64,000 nucleotides of DNA, from positions 4,920,501 to 4,984,500 of the forward strand of contig JAXRKN010000045.1 of assembly GCA_038502055.1 (NCBI GenBank), in the 5' to 3' direction. The translations under genes were made by a program, and so were the position numbers. Under the pieces are notes generated by a model that saw only the letters and a program-made list of their open reading frames with translations, made no database searches and was not told the DNA's origin. Source of the DNA: Tanytarsus gracilentus (taxonomy: Eukaryota > Arthropoda > Insecta > Diptera > Chironomidae). Position 1 is the stretch's first letter; every line of letters begins with the position of its first letter. Shown here in pieces: positions 13,026 to 24,654 of this stretch.

Positions 13026-13794
13026 CAAAAAAATGTTTCAAAACCCACACGTGGGTGTTGCCGCGTAACCCACTTGTAACAGATCAGTATTGAAAATGTA
13101 ACATGGGGAAGTCCTATTAAGAAGCCAAAAGAGAAGCCTAATGGAAAATATTTTTTGGAAAGCTGAAAGCGAAGCATAAGAAAATATTTTTTTGGGAAAG
13201 TTATTTGCCACTTTGTTCCATTTTCCACCATGTTCCATTTTCCATTGTTTTCCATTTTCCACTATGTTCCATTTTCCACTATGTTCCATTTTCCACTATG
13301 TTCCATTTTCCACCATGTTTCATTTTCCACAGTGTTCCATTTTCCACTATGTTCCATTTTCCACTGTGTTCCACTTTCCACTGTGTTTCATTTTCCACAA
13401 TGTTCAATTTTCCACCATGTTTCATTTTCCCCTGTGTTCCACTTTCCACTGTGTTTCATTTTCCACAATGTTCCATTTCCACAGTGTTCCATTTTCAGAT
13501 CCATGCCAATCGATTCCTGGTCCAATCCCGAGTTCAACGATACCCATGAAGCCATATAAGAGAAAATTTGTATGAAAAATGGACATTATGGCGGTCCATG
13601 GCACGACCTGTGGTCATGACCCAAAAAATTCCTAAAATGGGCTAATATAGACCCCAAGACCTATCATCTGGCGAAAACCCGAAGTCTCTAGCTGGTCCAG
13701 GGGCCGAGATCTCACTGGAACAGACAGACAGACAGACGGAATCACGAGCATATAAGCGTTACCACACCTTGTGTGGGTTACGCTAAAAACTCTT
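13026..13794 (+). mobile_element. Helentron/DINE-like element, copy 1
   Basis: One end holds the palindrome ACCCACACGTGGGT followed by GTTGCCGCGTAACCCAC. The other end holds a CAGA tract (13721-13740), the hairpin CCACACCTTGTGTGG and the terminus GTTACGCTAA. Between them lie a 17-bp minisatellite and unique filler. Copy 2 (16626-17598) shares both ends and the same order in reverse orientation. Subterminal palindrome, (GTCY)n microsatellite, internal tandem repeats and a 3' hairpin before CTAA match the published organisation of mini-me/DINE-1 (Helentron-derived) elements of Diptera. No Rep/helicase coding sequence is present. Assignment is by structure only. Confidence 0.7.
13211..13494 (+). 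repeat. 17-bp minisatellite inside element copy 1
   Basis: About 17 tandem units of roughly GTTCCATTTTCCACTAT, varying at the ACTAT/ACCAT/ACAGT positions. Because 17 is not a multiple of 3, every frame reads the same periodic protein, which creates spurious long ORFs on the plus strand. The array lies in the middle of the Helentron-like element and is related to array A of copy 2 on the opposite strand. Confidence 0.9.
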
Positions 13795-14158
13795 TTGAAT
13801 GTTTTCAATAAAAAAATCTTTTTTTATTTACTGTAATTTAAAGAGGACTTCTTAACATACTTTTTGCATTTCCCTTGTAGCACAGAAAATGAAAATTTTC
13901 CATGTAAAAAATGAAATTTTTCAAACTGTTTCAAATTTTTGAAAGTTTTTCAAATTTTTCAAACTCTTCCAAATTTTTCATCAATTTCCAAATCGATTTT
14001 AATTTCAAATTCCATAATTTTTACTTTTCTGTGCCACGAGGGCTGGTGCCACGCTCAAAATATAAAAAAGTCGATGTGATCACGCGAGAATACGAAGAAA
14101 AATGTGCTAATTAAAAACTTTTCAATGAAATATTGCAGCACGATGTCGAGATGCGTCC
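13795..14158. other. Low-complexity spacer
   Basis: This is AT-rich DNA with a loosely repeated TTTCAAATTTTTC motif at about 13915-13990, followed by the 3' flank of the CFAP97-domain gene. A 67-codon plus-strand frame here follows the low-complexity repeat and is not supported as a gene. Confidence 0.4.
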
Positions 14159-14701
14159 TCAGCAACAAAATTTACAGCACTTGTGGGCTTTAATGTCTGC
14201 CTCGCGTATTAGTCGCATATTTTTTGTGGGCGTTTGTGGTTTCCATGGAATTCGCTCCTCTGGAATTACCTTGTTTGTTTTTCGGAATTTTCCACTGCAA
14301 ATAGCGCAACTGGATTTTTTCATCACTGCATCGGCATCAATATCGAAGCTGCTCTCACCTCGGTCGGGCGAGAATGGTGCGACGGCACTTGAACGGAATG
14401 AAAAATGCGGAATTACTTCGCGATTCAAGAAACTCGGCCGTGGATGCTCCCAAAAGTTTTTCAATCGTTTCGTCGTCATAATTTCGCCGAGTCGCTGCAA
14501 GAGCCGGACATTGTCCTTGTTGACTTTCTCTTGACGTTCGCTCTCCTTCTGAAGTTTCTTTAACTTTGTTGTGATGTGACTGTACTCACATGGTGGATAG
14601 AAATCAATTACTGGTCCGGCCGTTTCGATGTTTTTACGATGCTGATAGTAACGCTTAAGTTGGTACGGATAAGTCAATAATTTTTCTTTTTTCGTCAACA
14701 T
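14159..14701 (-). CDS. CFAP97/Hemingway-domain protein
   Basis: A 180-residue product starts at ATG 14701 (MLTKKEKLLTYPYQ). The segment HRKNIETAGPVIDFYPP, followed by SHITTKLKKLQKESERQE, VNKDNVRLLQRLGEIM and RLKNFWE, matches the CFAP97 (KIAA1430/Hemingway) domain, a coiled-coil family tied to cilia, flagella and sperm axonemes. The C-terminal half has SCAIC and ends KCCKFCC, a Cys-rich tail I do not recognise. The frame stays open upstream to a TTTTAG that could be a 3' splice site, so a short 5' exon adding about ten residues is possible. The gene sits alone between two Helentron-like copies. By family it is expected in testis; that is inference. Confidence 0.75.
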   Translation of the reverse strand: MLTKKEKLLTYPYQLKRYYQHRKNIETAGPVIDFYPPCEYSHITTKLKKLQKESERQEKVNKDNVRLLQRLGEIMTTKRLKNFWEHPRPSFLNREVIPHFSFRSSAVAPFSPDRGESSFDIDADAVMKKSSCAICSGKFRKTNKVIPEERIPWKPQTPTKNMRLIREADIKAHKCCKFCC

Positions 14702-14728
14702 TTTTTGTGCCCTTTCAACTCGACGCAC

Positions 14729-16625
14729 TTGACGCTTCTAAAACTCATGGCGAAGGTGAATGAAAAATTTCATTGATCAAACCCTCGATTTGTTAATGTT
14801 GTACGCGACTGGCTGTTGGGAGGTTAAGGGTAAAGTTTCACTCTGAATTATTTACTCCCATGGAAACATTTTGCATTCGCTTCTTATTATTCTAATAACA
14901 ACTCATTCAATTAGGTTTATGGGGGTATTGAATTAGGCTTTATGATCAAGATTCACATGCGAATATTTTTAGAAAAGACTTCAAAGATTTTTTATTATGA
15001 AGGATTTTTTTGAAATAAAAATATAAAAACCCATATATGGGTGTTGCAGCGCAAAATTTATAATAAATCAAAATTTGACGTAATTTATTAATTTTAAGAT
15101 GAATAAAAATTCTAAAATTTTGTCTAAAATTTAAAAAAGTTAATTTTCAAATTTTTTAAAACTACACAAAAAAGCGACAGACGGACAATCGAGCATATAA
15201 TCGGTGTGTTGTGCTAACAAAGTTCAAAAATCGAAGGCATCAGAGGTGTTTAAAGAGATCATCGTAGTTTTCGGTGATTTGTGTTCAGAATGTTCTAAGG
15301 AATGGAGAGTAGAAACAAAATAATTACCCGACATACTTTTAACCTTTAACAAAGCAAAATATTTGCTATTGATGTTTTCAAGGTAAACTTTTTTCTACAT
15401 AAAAAATTCAAACCTTTTTTCTCATCACATAAAAATTTAATGATTTAAAGTTTAAGCAATTTTCCTAAAACTCTTAAAATTGAATTAAAAATTAACACAT
15501 TTAAAATCAATAACTCAAAACCGAGCTTTAAGCAAAAAAATACCACAAAACTTTTGTGTCAAAAAGTTTTTATCCAAAGACACTTAATTGAATACAGGTG
15601 GATTGCTTGAAGCTACATATTAAAAAACTTAAAAAATTGAAAATCCATGACACATATATCAATAATTCCTTTTCAATTTAATATCGACTGAAAGCCATCA
15701 AATCTGTTAATAACACTTTATAGCTTTTTAATTCTCTATCGATTTTCAACTTCGAGAATTATGAGAGTGCCATAAATAGAAGGAAAAAAAGATTGCAACA
15801 GCTAAAAAATCCCTTTCATAACCACTTGAGGATACCAATGAGGGAAAATAAATCGAGCGAGATGAGTAGATCTTGAAAAGATTATTAAAAGCAACAACAG
15901 CACCGAACGCGATAAAACATAGTCAATAAATTCTCCAATACGACAGATTCAATTAGCCAAAAAAAGTTTTCTCGTCTTTCATTTTCCAACACTCTATAGG
16001 AAAGTGAGTTCAGGGTGAAGTCAAAATCTGACAAATTTTCAAAAAATAATTTTTTCTAATAAATTTTAAAAAAATATTTTTTCTATAAATTCAATTTTTT
16101 TGTGAATTTCCATCCCTGGCTTTAGTTGCTATCCAATTTGAGCTTGTTGTTTCCGATGCCAGCCAAAATGCAAGCACGGAGTGTGAGAGAAAAATTTCCC
16201 AAGCAATAAATAAAATTTAATCCTTACGAATCCTTAGCAGAGCATTATAGAAAATTTGCTGGCTGCCTTTTCTTTATTGTTTCGTAATCTAAATCAAACA
16301 CACACACATATGCTATTGCGAGGAGCACATTTTTTCTCTGGCGAGCACAAATATTTGATCATAAATTTCCCATCGCCGTGTTTCAGCTTGAAATTGTAGA
16401 TTTAATGGCTGTGCATTCATTGAATTCATTAAAAGTCCAACCGCACACTTTGACCGTATCCACATCCTCACCTCTGTCTGCTGTCGATATATTGATTATC
16501 ACTTACTTGAACTACATAGTTGTGAAAATTCAGAAGAGGCAAATTTTCGTCTTTTGAGGATGACACAAAATATAAAATTTTAATGACTTCATCAATCATT
16601 AAAAGTTTTAAGGAGAAGACTCGAC
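14729..16625. other. Spacer with one degenerate repeat
   Basis: AT-rich non-coding DNA containing the short Helentron-like copy at 15026-15225. No splice-flanked coding segment is visible. A 64-codon minus frame near 16468-16662 runs into the terminus of element copy 2 and is not credible. Confidence 0.4.
15026..15225 (+). mobile_element. Helentron/DINE-like element, short degenerate copy
   Basis: The left end has ACCCATATATGGGTGTTGC, matching the ACCCACACGTGGGTGTTGC end of copy 1. The right end has GACAGACGGACAATCGAGCATATAATCGG and then GTGCTAAC, matching the ACAGACGGAATCACGAGCATATAAG and GCTAA end of copy 1. The whole middle, including the minisatellite, is absent. It looks like an old or internally deleted member of the family. 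Confidence 0.55.
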
Positions 16626-16680
16626 AAGAGTTTTTAGTGTAACCCACGAAGTGGTGTAACACTTATATGCGCCTATTTCC

Positions 16681-16716
16681 GTCCGTCCGTCCGTCCGTCC
16701 GTCTGTCTGTCTGTCT
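16681..16716 (+). repeat. (GTCY)n microsatellite
   Basis: Five GTCC units followed by four GTCT units. A (GTCY)n tract at this place is the diagnostic microsatellite of dipteran mini-me/DINE-1 elements and supports the assignment of copy 2. Confidence 0.9.
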
Positions 16717-17167
16717 GTTCCTTCGAGATCTCGGCTCCTGAGATAGCTAGAGACTTCTAGTTTTCGCCAAATGGTAGTTTGATTTAATTCGGCATTTTAG
16801 GAATTATGAGGTCATGACCACAGGTCTCCATGGACAGCCCTAAATCATTTTTATACAAATTTCCTTTATATGGCTTCATGTATTCGTTGAACTCGTATTT
16901 TTAGGAATCGAAAGGATTTGATATTTGAGGAATGTCTATTATGCCATCCAAGAGTGCCCCAATGTCCATCACGGCGCCTAGTGCCCCTATTCCTTTTTTA
17001 AAAGTATGGTTCTTCCTCGTTGAACTCGTAATTGCATCAGGAATTGATTAGCATTGATGATTTTTAAGATACCGTCACGGCCGGCCAGAGTGTCCAAGGA
17101 TGCCACTATGTCCATTTTTAAAAGTATCTTATGTACCTCATTGAACTCGTAATTGAAAACGGAACGA

Positions 17168-17366
17168 ATGGAAAATGGACACAATGGAAAATGGAACAAA
17201 GAGGAAAATGAAACACAATTGAAAATGAAACACAATGGAAAATGAAACACAATGTAAAATGAAACACAATGGAAAATGGAACACAATGGAAAATGGACCA
17301 CCATGGACAATGGAACACAGTGGACAATGACACACAATGAAAATAAAACACAATGAAAATGAAACA
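17168..17366 (-). repeat. Minisatellite A of element copy 2
   Basis: Tandem units of about 17 bp, AATGGAAAATGAAACAC with G/A variation, form the reverse complement of the array in copy 1. The two copies therefore share a founding repeat that expanded within the element. Several long overlapping minus-strand ORFs here are artefacts of this periodicity. Confidence 0.85.
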
Positions 17367-17377
17367 CGTCAACCAGT

Positions 17378-17530
17378 GGGAAGCCATTTTGGGAAGCCAA
17401 TTTGGGAAGCAATTTTGGGAAGCCATTTTGCGAAGCCATTTTTGAGAAGCCATTTTTGGGAAGCCATTTTTGGGAAGCCATTTTGGGAAGCCATTTTGGG
17501 AAGCCATTTTTGGGAAGCCAAAGGGGAAGC
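17378..17530 (+). repeat. Minisatellite B of element copy 2
   Basis: About ten units of GGGAAGCCATTTTT (13-15 bp, varying in the T run). Copy 1 has only scattered AAGCC-like remnants (about 13108-13200), so this array expanded in copy 2 alone or decayed in copy 1. Confidence 0.85.
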
Positions 17531-17598
17531 CAATACTGATCTGTTACAAGTGGGTTACACGGCAACACCCACGTGTGGGTTTTGAAACATTTTTTTTT

Positions 17599-20500
17599 GA
17601 TGTTCTTCATGTTTGTAGACGCAAGAAGTGTGTGAGTAATTTTAAAGCTTTTTTAAAGCGAATTTAGAGATAATTTTGAAAAATAAAATTTAGATGAAGA
17701 AACTTTCAAAAAAATTAAAATTTATTTTAAAATAATTTTCAATGTAACTATTAAAGAAAATTTCATCAGCGCGATAAAACCCACCTATGGGGTTTTGATA
17801 ATTTTTTTGAAGATTTTAGGATTTATGTTTTCAAAATTGAAATTTTTGGATTCCATCATAAACTAAGTCCATAAATCCTTAACTAGGTCTATCACGATAG
17901 TCAAAAGATTATTTAATTATTTTTTTTGTTTAGTACTTGCAGATGATTACAGACTCAACCCTAAAGCTCATGAACAGAATTCAAGCAAATAAAAATAAAG
18001 AAGGTAAAAAATTTAAACCTTTTTTCCTGCGAGATGAGTAAAACTGATTTTAGAGACATTCGAAGATTACACTGAAAAAAGTCTTCACAAAAATATTCAC
18101 ACAATTTTTTTTCTAAAAAGCTTTTTAAGATATTAAAATTTTAACATAAAAATTTCGAGTCACAACCCTCAACTCAACCCTCTCTTTTAAAAAATCCATG
18201 TCACTTGCGGTTGTGCATGAGAAAAGTGAAATTTTCTCTCTCGAAAAAAAAGGAATTTAATGAAATCGTAAAAAGATTAATTAAAACAAGATAAAGCCGA
18301 GGCGTAGTGTGGCAGAGGAACAAACAAAGATCGAGGAGAACTTTTGCGACATAAAAAATCCCAAAGACCGCACGTTTGTTGAGTGTAAAAAAAGTTTTAA
18401 TCACCGTTTTTTAATCTTTTAATTCTTCAAACGGCAGAGAAATTTTGGATGTGGAAAAAAATCCTTTTCTCTCATTCACCGTTGAGAAATCGTTTGAAAG
18501 GAGGGAGGTAAAACTTTATCGTAGGGAATTGACGAAATTTTCTGAGTAATTTGTTTGTCAACTCGTTCATTAATCTCGTTTATTGCAGGCAAGAAGAAAT
18601 TTTATTAAAAATTGGAAATGGGGTTGATTTAAAAAGTTTGTATAAAGATATTAAGATGAGAAAGCTTTTTGAACTTTTTGAGCTTTAAAGCTTTTTGAAA
18701 TTTAAATTTTATAATTTTTTATTTTAAAACGCTTAAAAACTTTGAAATTTTTTAAACTAATTTTATTTTAAGATTTTTCGACTTAATTCCCAAACGTTCC
18801 CTAAATCCATCAACATCTTTGAAGCCTTAAAAAGCCGCTCTAAAAATTTACCCACTTTTACCTCAAAATGTCTCCTTTTCTCTTCTTTCCGCATCAAGTC
18901 ATTTGAAGTTTTTCCTTCCATCCTTTTTATAGCTTTGAAAGACTGGAAATTTTTTTATTTTCTATTCACCATAAAATTTTTCGAAGGAATCTTAAAGAGT
19001 TATGTTGTCAAAGAATAACAGAAAAAAAAATTGTGAGCATCGGTAAAGGAAAGTAATTGATCCTTAGAGAAAAGTATTTAACTTTTTAATGCCACCTAAT
19101 CGCTTTTTGTTCCACGACGTAAATTTCGTCCTTAGAAAAGAAGTTTTAGAGCCAAAAATGTGTTTAATGTTGAAATTTGTGGGCGGAGAGGAAAATTTTG
19201 TCCGATATGTGGTTTTTGAGATTTTAAGGACGATTTTTATGGTTGAAAATTAGAACACTAAAAGTTTTTAATCTTGTTTTTTTGTGATTTAAAAAAATAT
19301 TTTTTTTCTTCAGAAAGTCAAAAATAAAAAAATAATCTAAAGATTAAAGTTTTTCGAGATAAATCTCCAGACAGCATTTTCTTAAAACATCACTCAGCTG
19401 CAATTGGTAACAATCGACAATGGCAAGCACTTGAATGAGAGAAAAAATCGTTTCACTTAAAATAATTGATGATGTTTGTAACAGACATGAGAGTGGAGTA
19501 AAGTAACAGGTGATATCTGATCTGAAATTTTCTCGTCCTTACACAAAAAAAATCTCTTCGACTCATTCTACATTTCTCGTGTTCATTGTCCATCACAATT
19601 TGCTGATTTCTTCTTTTTATAGCAAATTTCTTGTTAAGTTCAAATGTCGTGCAGTTATATTTTTAAAGTGGTGATTCATAAAAAAAACAAAAAAGCTCTT
19701 TAGATATTTTTTGATTCCCACCTTAACAAGGAACATGGATGAAGCGAACTTTAATGACTTTTTATTCTATCCTTATTCTTTTCTCTCCTGCATTATAAAT
19801 GATTTTTCATTTCCTCCTTTCACAACCTTTTCACTTCCACCACCATTGAACATTTCTCCGTTTTACATAATGAGCTTTTTTTTTCTTAAAAATAGAAAGA
19901 AGATTTTTATCAAAAAGCAGCATGTGATAAAACCTCCGCTGGAGTGCGAACATATAACTCGCCGAGCTCATTGAAATTTATGCGAAATGACAAATTACAA
20001 TGGCGAAGATTAAAATCTTAATGGACTTTATTCAATTTTTTTCGTTGGAAGTTGATTCTTTGAAGAAAAAAGTTATGAAGCGTGAATTATTAAATTTTTG
20101 TTTAGCTTTTGCGTTATTGGTTTTGGGAATAAAATTATTGCGAGAATTTAAAGTATCGAACTTTATTTTTTATTTTTATTTGAACGTTAAATAACAAACT
20201 TAAAAATTATCAACTTCATGAAAATTCCGACAAAAATTATATCTTAATCTTACAAGTCGTTTCGACTTTAGAATTTATCTTTTTTATTATCACATCTAAT
20301 TTTTTTTACAAAAGATTTGCCACTCAGAAGTTAAAAATCTAGACCATGAAATGTTCGAAACTGGTTTAAATCCACGGTACAAAAAATTGAGTGATAAGCT
20401 GTTGGGTATTAAGTGAATCAAAAAGTTTACACGTGATATGTGCTGACGATAAGAGCAAAGTGAGTTAAAATGCGCAGTTTTTCTATAACAACGTGTGGGT

Positions 20501-23500
20501 AGTGATTCAAGGTTGTGATATAAACTGTTTAGGGAATTTTTCGGTTAACCACAAGTGAGAGGATTGCAAAATGTGAATTTAAGTAATTAACTTAAAAGTT
20601 GACGTTTCAAAATTAAAATTGAAATTTCATGTTCAAAAGTTTATCAAAGTTAAATTAAAGTGAGTAAATTAGTTTTCTAGAAATTAAATTTTTTTTGCGT
20701 TTAATTTTTTTTAAAATCTAAAAATGATTTTCAAAATGACAATTTCTAAAAAAAATTAACATCATCATAAAAACTCACGTAAAAATTATTTCACAATTTT
20801 CTCGCTTCCTTGTTGACACTGCACTCAGCATAAATAAAATTCATCATCAATTTTGCTAGACAACTTGCTGATTTTGCACTCATTATTAAATGTGCATTAT
20901 ATGTGACAACATTGTCTGTCATTTTATCAATCCTGGAGGAAAAATCAATCACGATGATCGTTGGAAAAATATAAATGAACTTTTGTTGACATTAGATTGA
21001 AGTGAAATTTGCGGATTACTGCCATTAATTTACTGGTCACATTTGAAATATTTTAAAATTTCAAATGGTTTGAGTTTGATTTGGTTTTAAAAACATTTTG
21101 AACTTTTGCGAAATTTTTTAAAAATTTAATCAAATTTTTAAAAATTTCATAAAAGCTCTTTAAAATCTTAAGAGAGCTTTTGATTTTTTAAAAGCTCTTT
21201 AAAACTTTTAAATACTCACAAAAGTTTTTTAAACTTGATAAATTTAAAGATTTTCTCATTCTTTTGAAAATTCTTGAAAATAAATTTTTAGAATGTTTTG
21301 AAAAATAGAAAAATATAGGATTTCTTAAAGTTACAAAAGCTCATCCAAAAAAAATTAAATACAACTCCAAATTCAGCCCAAGTTTACATTCGAAAACACT
21401 TCAACTAAACTCTCAAGAAAAATAAGTTCACGAGATTTTTCCATTATTTGCTGAAGACATTTTAATGCGCTTCACTTCACCTGTATAGAATTTCTGTGCG
21501 AAAACTTTTCAGCACTTTTTGAGTCAACATAAGAAAATTTACCTTATTTTGTAATTTTATGTGCGACGAAAAAAAAGTTTTCGCTTTATCAGCAAAATTT
21601 GCCCTCACTTTGAATTTGATTACACGATGATGTGCAGGAACATGTGTGAAGTGGTAAGGCATGCATCGTGTCGCTCGAACAGGTCGCTTGAAAATAAGAA
21701 AAGGAAAAACTTTGTAGAGGAAAAAAATTTCCATAGAAGAACTTTTTCCTCCAACTGTATAATTTTCCGCCACACTCAACAATGCCGCATTCAACAATTT
21801 CTTCATGTGTGCAGGAAATCAGCACGATATTGATTAATGATTGAATTGTAACATGGTGTGGCAAATTATTGTGGCATTGTGTGCAAGCAGAAAAAGTTTC
21901 AAATTGTCGTAAAAAATTTTATTCAAAAATATTTCCATAATTTTTCCATCTCGAGCGAAAGAGAGAAAATTTTTAAAGGTTTAATGACGCTGAAAGTGTT
22001 GGGAAAATGATTTACATTTAAGAGCTGGAAAATTTTATAATCGAGGAGAGTGGACACTTGGGTTGGCGAGAAAATTAGTTTATTATTAATCTTTCTTTGG
22101 ATTCAGGATTAAAATTTTAATCCAAGGATTAAAAATTATATTTCTTAGATTAATCTTTCGATTTATTTAATTTTTTTCTAGTTAAATTTCCAGTGTAGTT
22201 TTCTTTCAGTAACACCATCAAAGGTTAATCCTTTTTCTCAATATTTTTATGATTTTCAAGTTTCAACTTTAGCATAAAAATTCTTTTGAGGGAAAATCAT
22301 TTTACATTTTTTTATGATGCATCTGACAATTTTTTTTATGCAGTACTAAAACTTTCGCTTGAGATGACACAAGAATTTATTCGAGCAAATAATTTATTCC
22401 TTAAACTGTAAAGTTATGAAATACATTTTACAAGCATGATTTATTTCATACTGAAGTACCCACAAATTTTGAGATGTCTACATTTGATAAAATGTTTTTA
22501 CAGATTTCAATTTTCAAGCTTAAAGTTCTCGTGATATTTCACAAATTTCTCATGCAAGTCATTCGAGGACAATTTTTTACAAACAATTTTTCCATCCTGC
22601 CTAATTTAAATGTTTCATCAAAGTTTCTTTTTTGCCGCTGTCGAGATTAGCGGAAGGGAATGAGAAAAGTGAAAAAAATTCAAAAGTTAAATTGGACTTT
22701 GCTGAACTGGCAAGATTTTTGTAAGCCTAAAGAGAATTGAGAGTAGATGAAGACGAAGCAAAAAAAATTTTGAAAGGAGAGGAAACTTTTTTGGATTTTA
22801 AAAATTAATTTTCAATTAAATTTTTAAATTCTCAAAATTTAATTTATTTTTTTGCAAAATCAAATTAATTTTTTTCTTCCCTTGCAAAAGACAAATTTAA
22901 AATCAGATGAGCGTCCTCATGAGAGAGTTTCAATCATTAATTCCAATGCACGTAATTTAAACAAGCGGCAACAACCGAACCCTCAACTGTCGCTCAAAAG
23001 TTTCTCTGGCTTTTCTCTCTCCGGACATAATGCAATGGATTACTTACGAATGAAAGGGCATTGATTTAAGCATGAAGAAAAGATAAGAAGATAATTTTGT
23101 AGAACAAGCGAATTTGGACGATTTAAAGACACTTGAGCCGGTGATTGGATAACACTTGTAAAGTGACACGATGAACAGTGGAATTTGATGATTTTTTTGC
23201 TGAAAGAAAGGAATTTTTTAAATAAATGAGTCTAATTTTGAAACAAGCGATGGACACTGGAAATTTTAAAAAAATTAAAAGCGTTAAAAATTATTTTCAC
23301 TCAAAACTTCGTGGATAAATAATTTTCCATAAACTAGAACACATTTTGAGGCTTGACCTCGACATCATCTCATCCGTTCGTATCGCTGTGGATAAATTAT
23401 GTCTCTCCAGCCGTCAGTTGCGGTGATTGTAGAAAGCACATGGATGAAGTTGATTAAAGATTTGTGGATCGATTTTTAAAGCGATGAGTGGTTCAAAATG

Positions 23501-24135
23501 TGCATTTTCCGACCTTTACGAAAGAGCGTACACGCATCATGTATGCGGTTTAAGCTACCAGCATCATTTGTCATCAATATATTTGAAGCGTTTTGCAAAT
23601 CACTCAGCGGGCAATCAACAGATTCGTGGACGAGCAAAAAAAAGGCGATGATGTGGAAAATGTACAAAAATCGCTTTCGGATGGACAATGCGGGGCTTAC
23701 CTACAATCTCGTACTTTTTAGGACAAATTTTTTGTAACAACGTGAGTGAATTGAAACAGAATTTTTTTTATATTTTTTATGCGAGAGTACAGAAAAATTT
23801 TCTACATCGAGATTTTTTTCTGCTGATTCAAAAGCTTTGTTAAGAGGACAATCAAAAATTGTTTCAACAAATTCTCATCGGAAAGAAATCGGATCAGCGA
23901 ATTTTCACCTGCCGTTGCTAGTTTACGAATTTGTAAAATTATTTGTGACATTTTCCGATTTTTCACAGGAAAAAATATAAAAAAGTTTTCGGACGCAAAA
24001 TTACAGCGTGACCTGAAATTGTTTTAAAATTTTTAATTGGTGATTAAACTCAATGTTTACTTTCAATCATTTTTTAACTGTTATGATCGCATGAATGACT
24101 TTATTTAATTTCTGTCTATTTTTCACAAAATAAAT
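17599..24135. other. Gene-poor AT-rich region
   Basis: About 6.5 kb without a gene I can support. It contains long A/T runs and several short frames. Three are slightly better than background but unsupported: 20000-20194 (+), 22852-23064 (+) and 23476-23688 (-). The last reads as a signal-peptide-like segment but starts at TTG rather than ATG. A fragment at about 17780 (ACCCACCTATGGGGTTTTG) may be a decayed end of the Helentron-like family. Confidence 0.4.
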
Positions 24136-24454
24136 GAACGCATATATGCAAAAACTGCCAAATGACTAAAATGGTAAACCCACATGCCTACTTCGGAAAA
24201 ACATATATTTTAAATATTTTTCAAACGGGCAATTTTTATTTTGCAATAATCTCTTTTTTTGTACTACTGAAGAGCAAAAAGTTTATTAGCGATATCCAGA
24301 GAGTATTTTTAAACGTTTGATTAAATTATTAGTCCAATGTCCATTTGGAAATAAAAATTGCCCGTTTGAAAAATATTTAAAATATATGTTTTTCCGAAGT
24401 AGGCATGTGGGTTTACCATTTTAGTCATTTGGCAGTTTTTGCATATATGCGTTC
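24136..24454. repeat. MITE-like perfect 106-bp inverted repeat
   Basis: The arms 24136-24241 and 24349-24454 are exact reverse complements by eye, separated by 107 bp. The outer ends read GAACGCATATATGC. AAAT flanks both sides and could be a 4-bp target duplication, but in AT-rich DNA that is weak. There is no coding capacity. It is best described as a MITE of unknown superfamily or a foldback unit. Confidence 0.75.
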
Positions 24455-24654
24455 AAATTGCACATAAAATAATTAAATTTTCTCAATGTTTGCTAAGTCC
24501 GGATCAAAAAGTGTCGCTATGAATTTTTTCAACTGTTTATTTTTTGGGTAAATTTTAAGAATTATCGATAATATCTTTTTATATAAAATATATTTTTTCT
24601 GGTCTATTTAGTGGATGGTTTAAAAAAATTGTGAAATAAGAAAAGTCAAAAACG

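Larger units (their letters stand above)
16626..17598 (-). mobile_element. Helentron/DINE-like element, copy 2 (inverted)
   Basis: Read on the minus strand this copy begins with the ACCCACACGTGGGT palindrome end at about 17570 and finishes with hairpin CCACTTCGTGG, then GTTACACTAA, at about 16633. Ends and order match copy 1. It carries (GTCC)5(GTCT)4 at 16681-16716, a partial duplication of about 140 bp around 16860-17150 (TTGAACTCGTA recurs three times), and two minisatellites. The hairpin stem differs in sequence from that of copy 1 yet still pairs. No coding sequence for Rep/helicase is seen. Confidence 0.7.

Noticed and set aside
13192..13604. Several 60-127 codon ORFs on both strands with FPLCSIFH-type repeats
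   Set aside because: They are three frames of one 17-bp minisatellite inside a transposable element; periodicity without stops explains them.
16987..17667. Minus and plus ORFs up to 207 codons with ASQNGFPK-type and FHCVSFSI-type repeats
   Set aside because: Same cause: two minisatellites in element copy 2.
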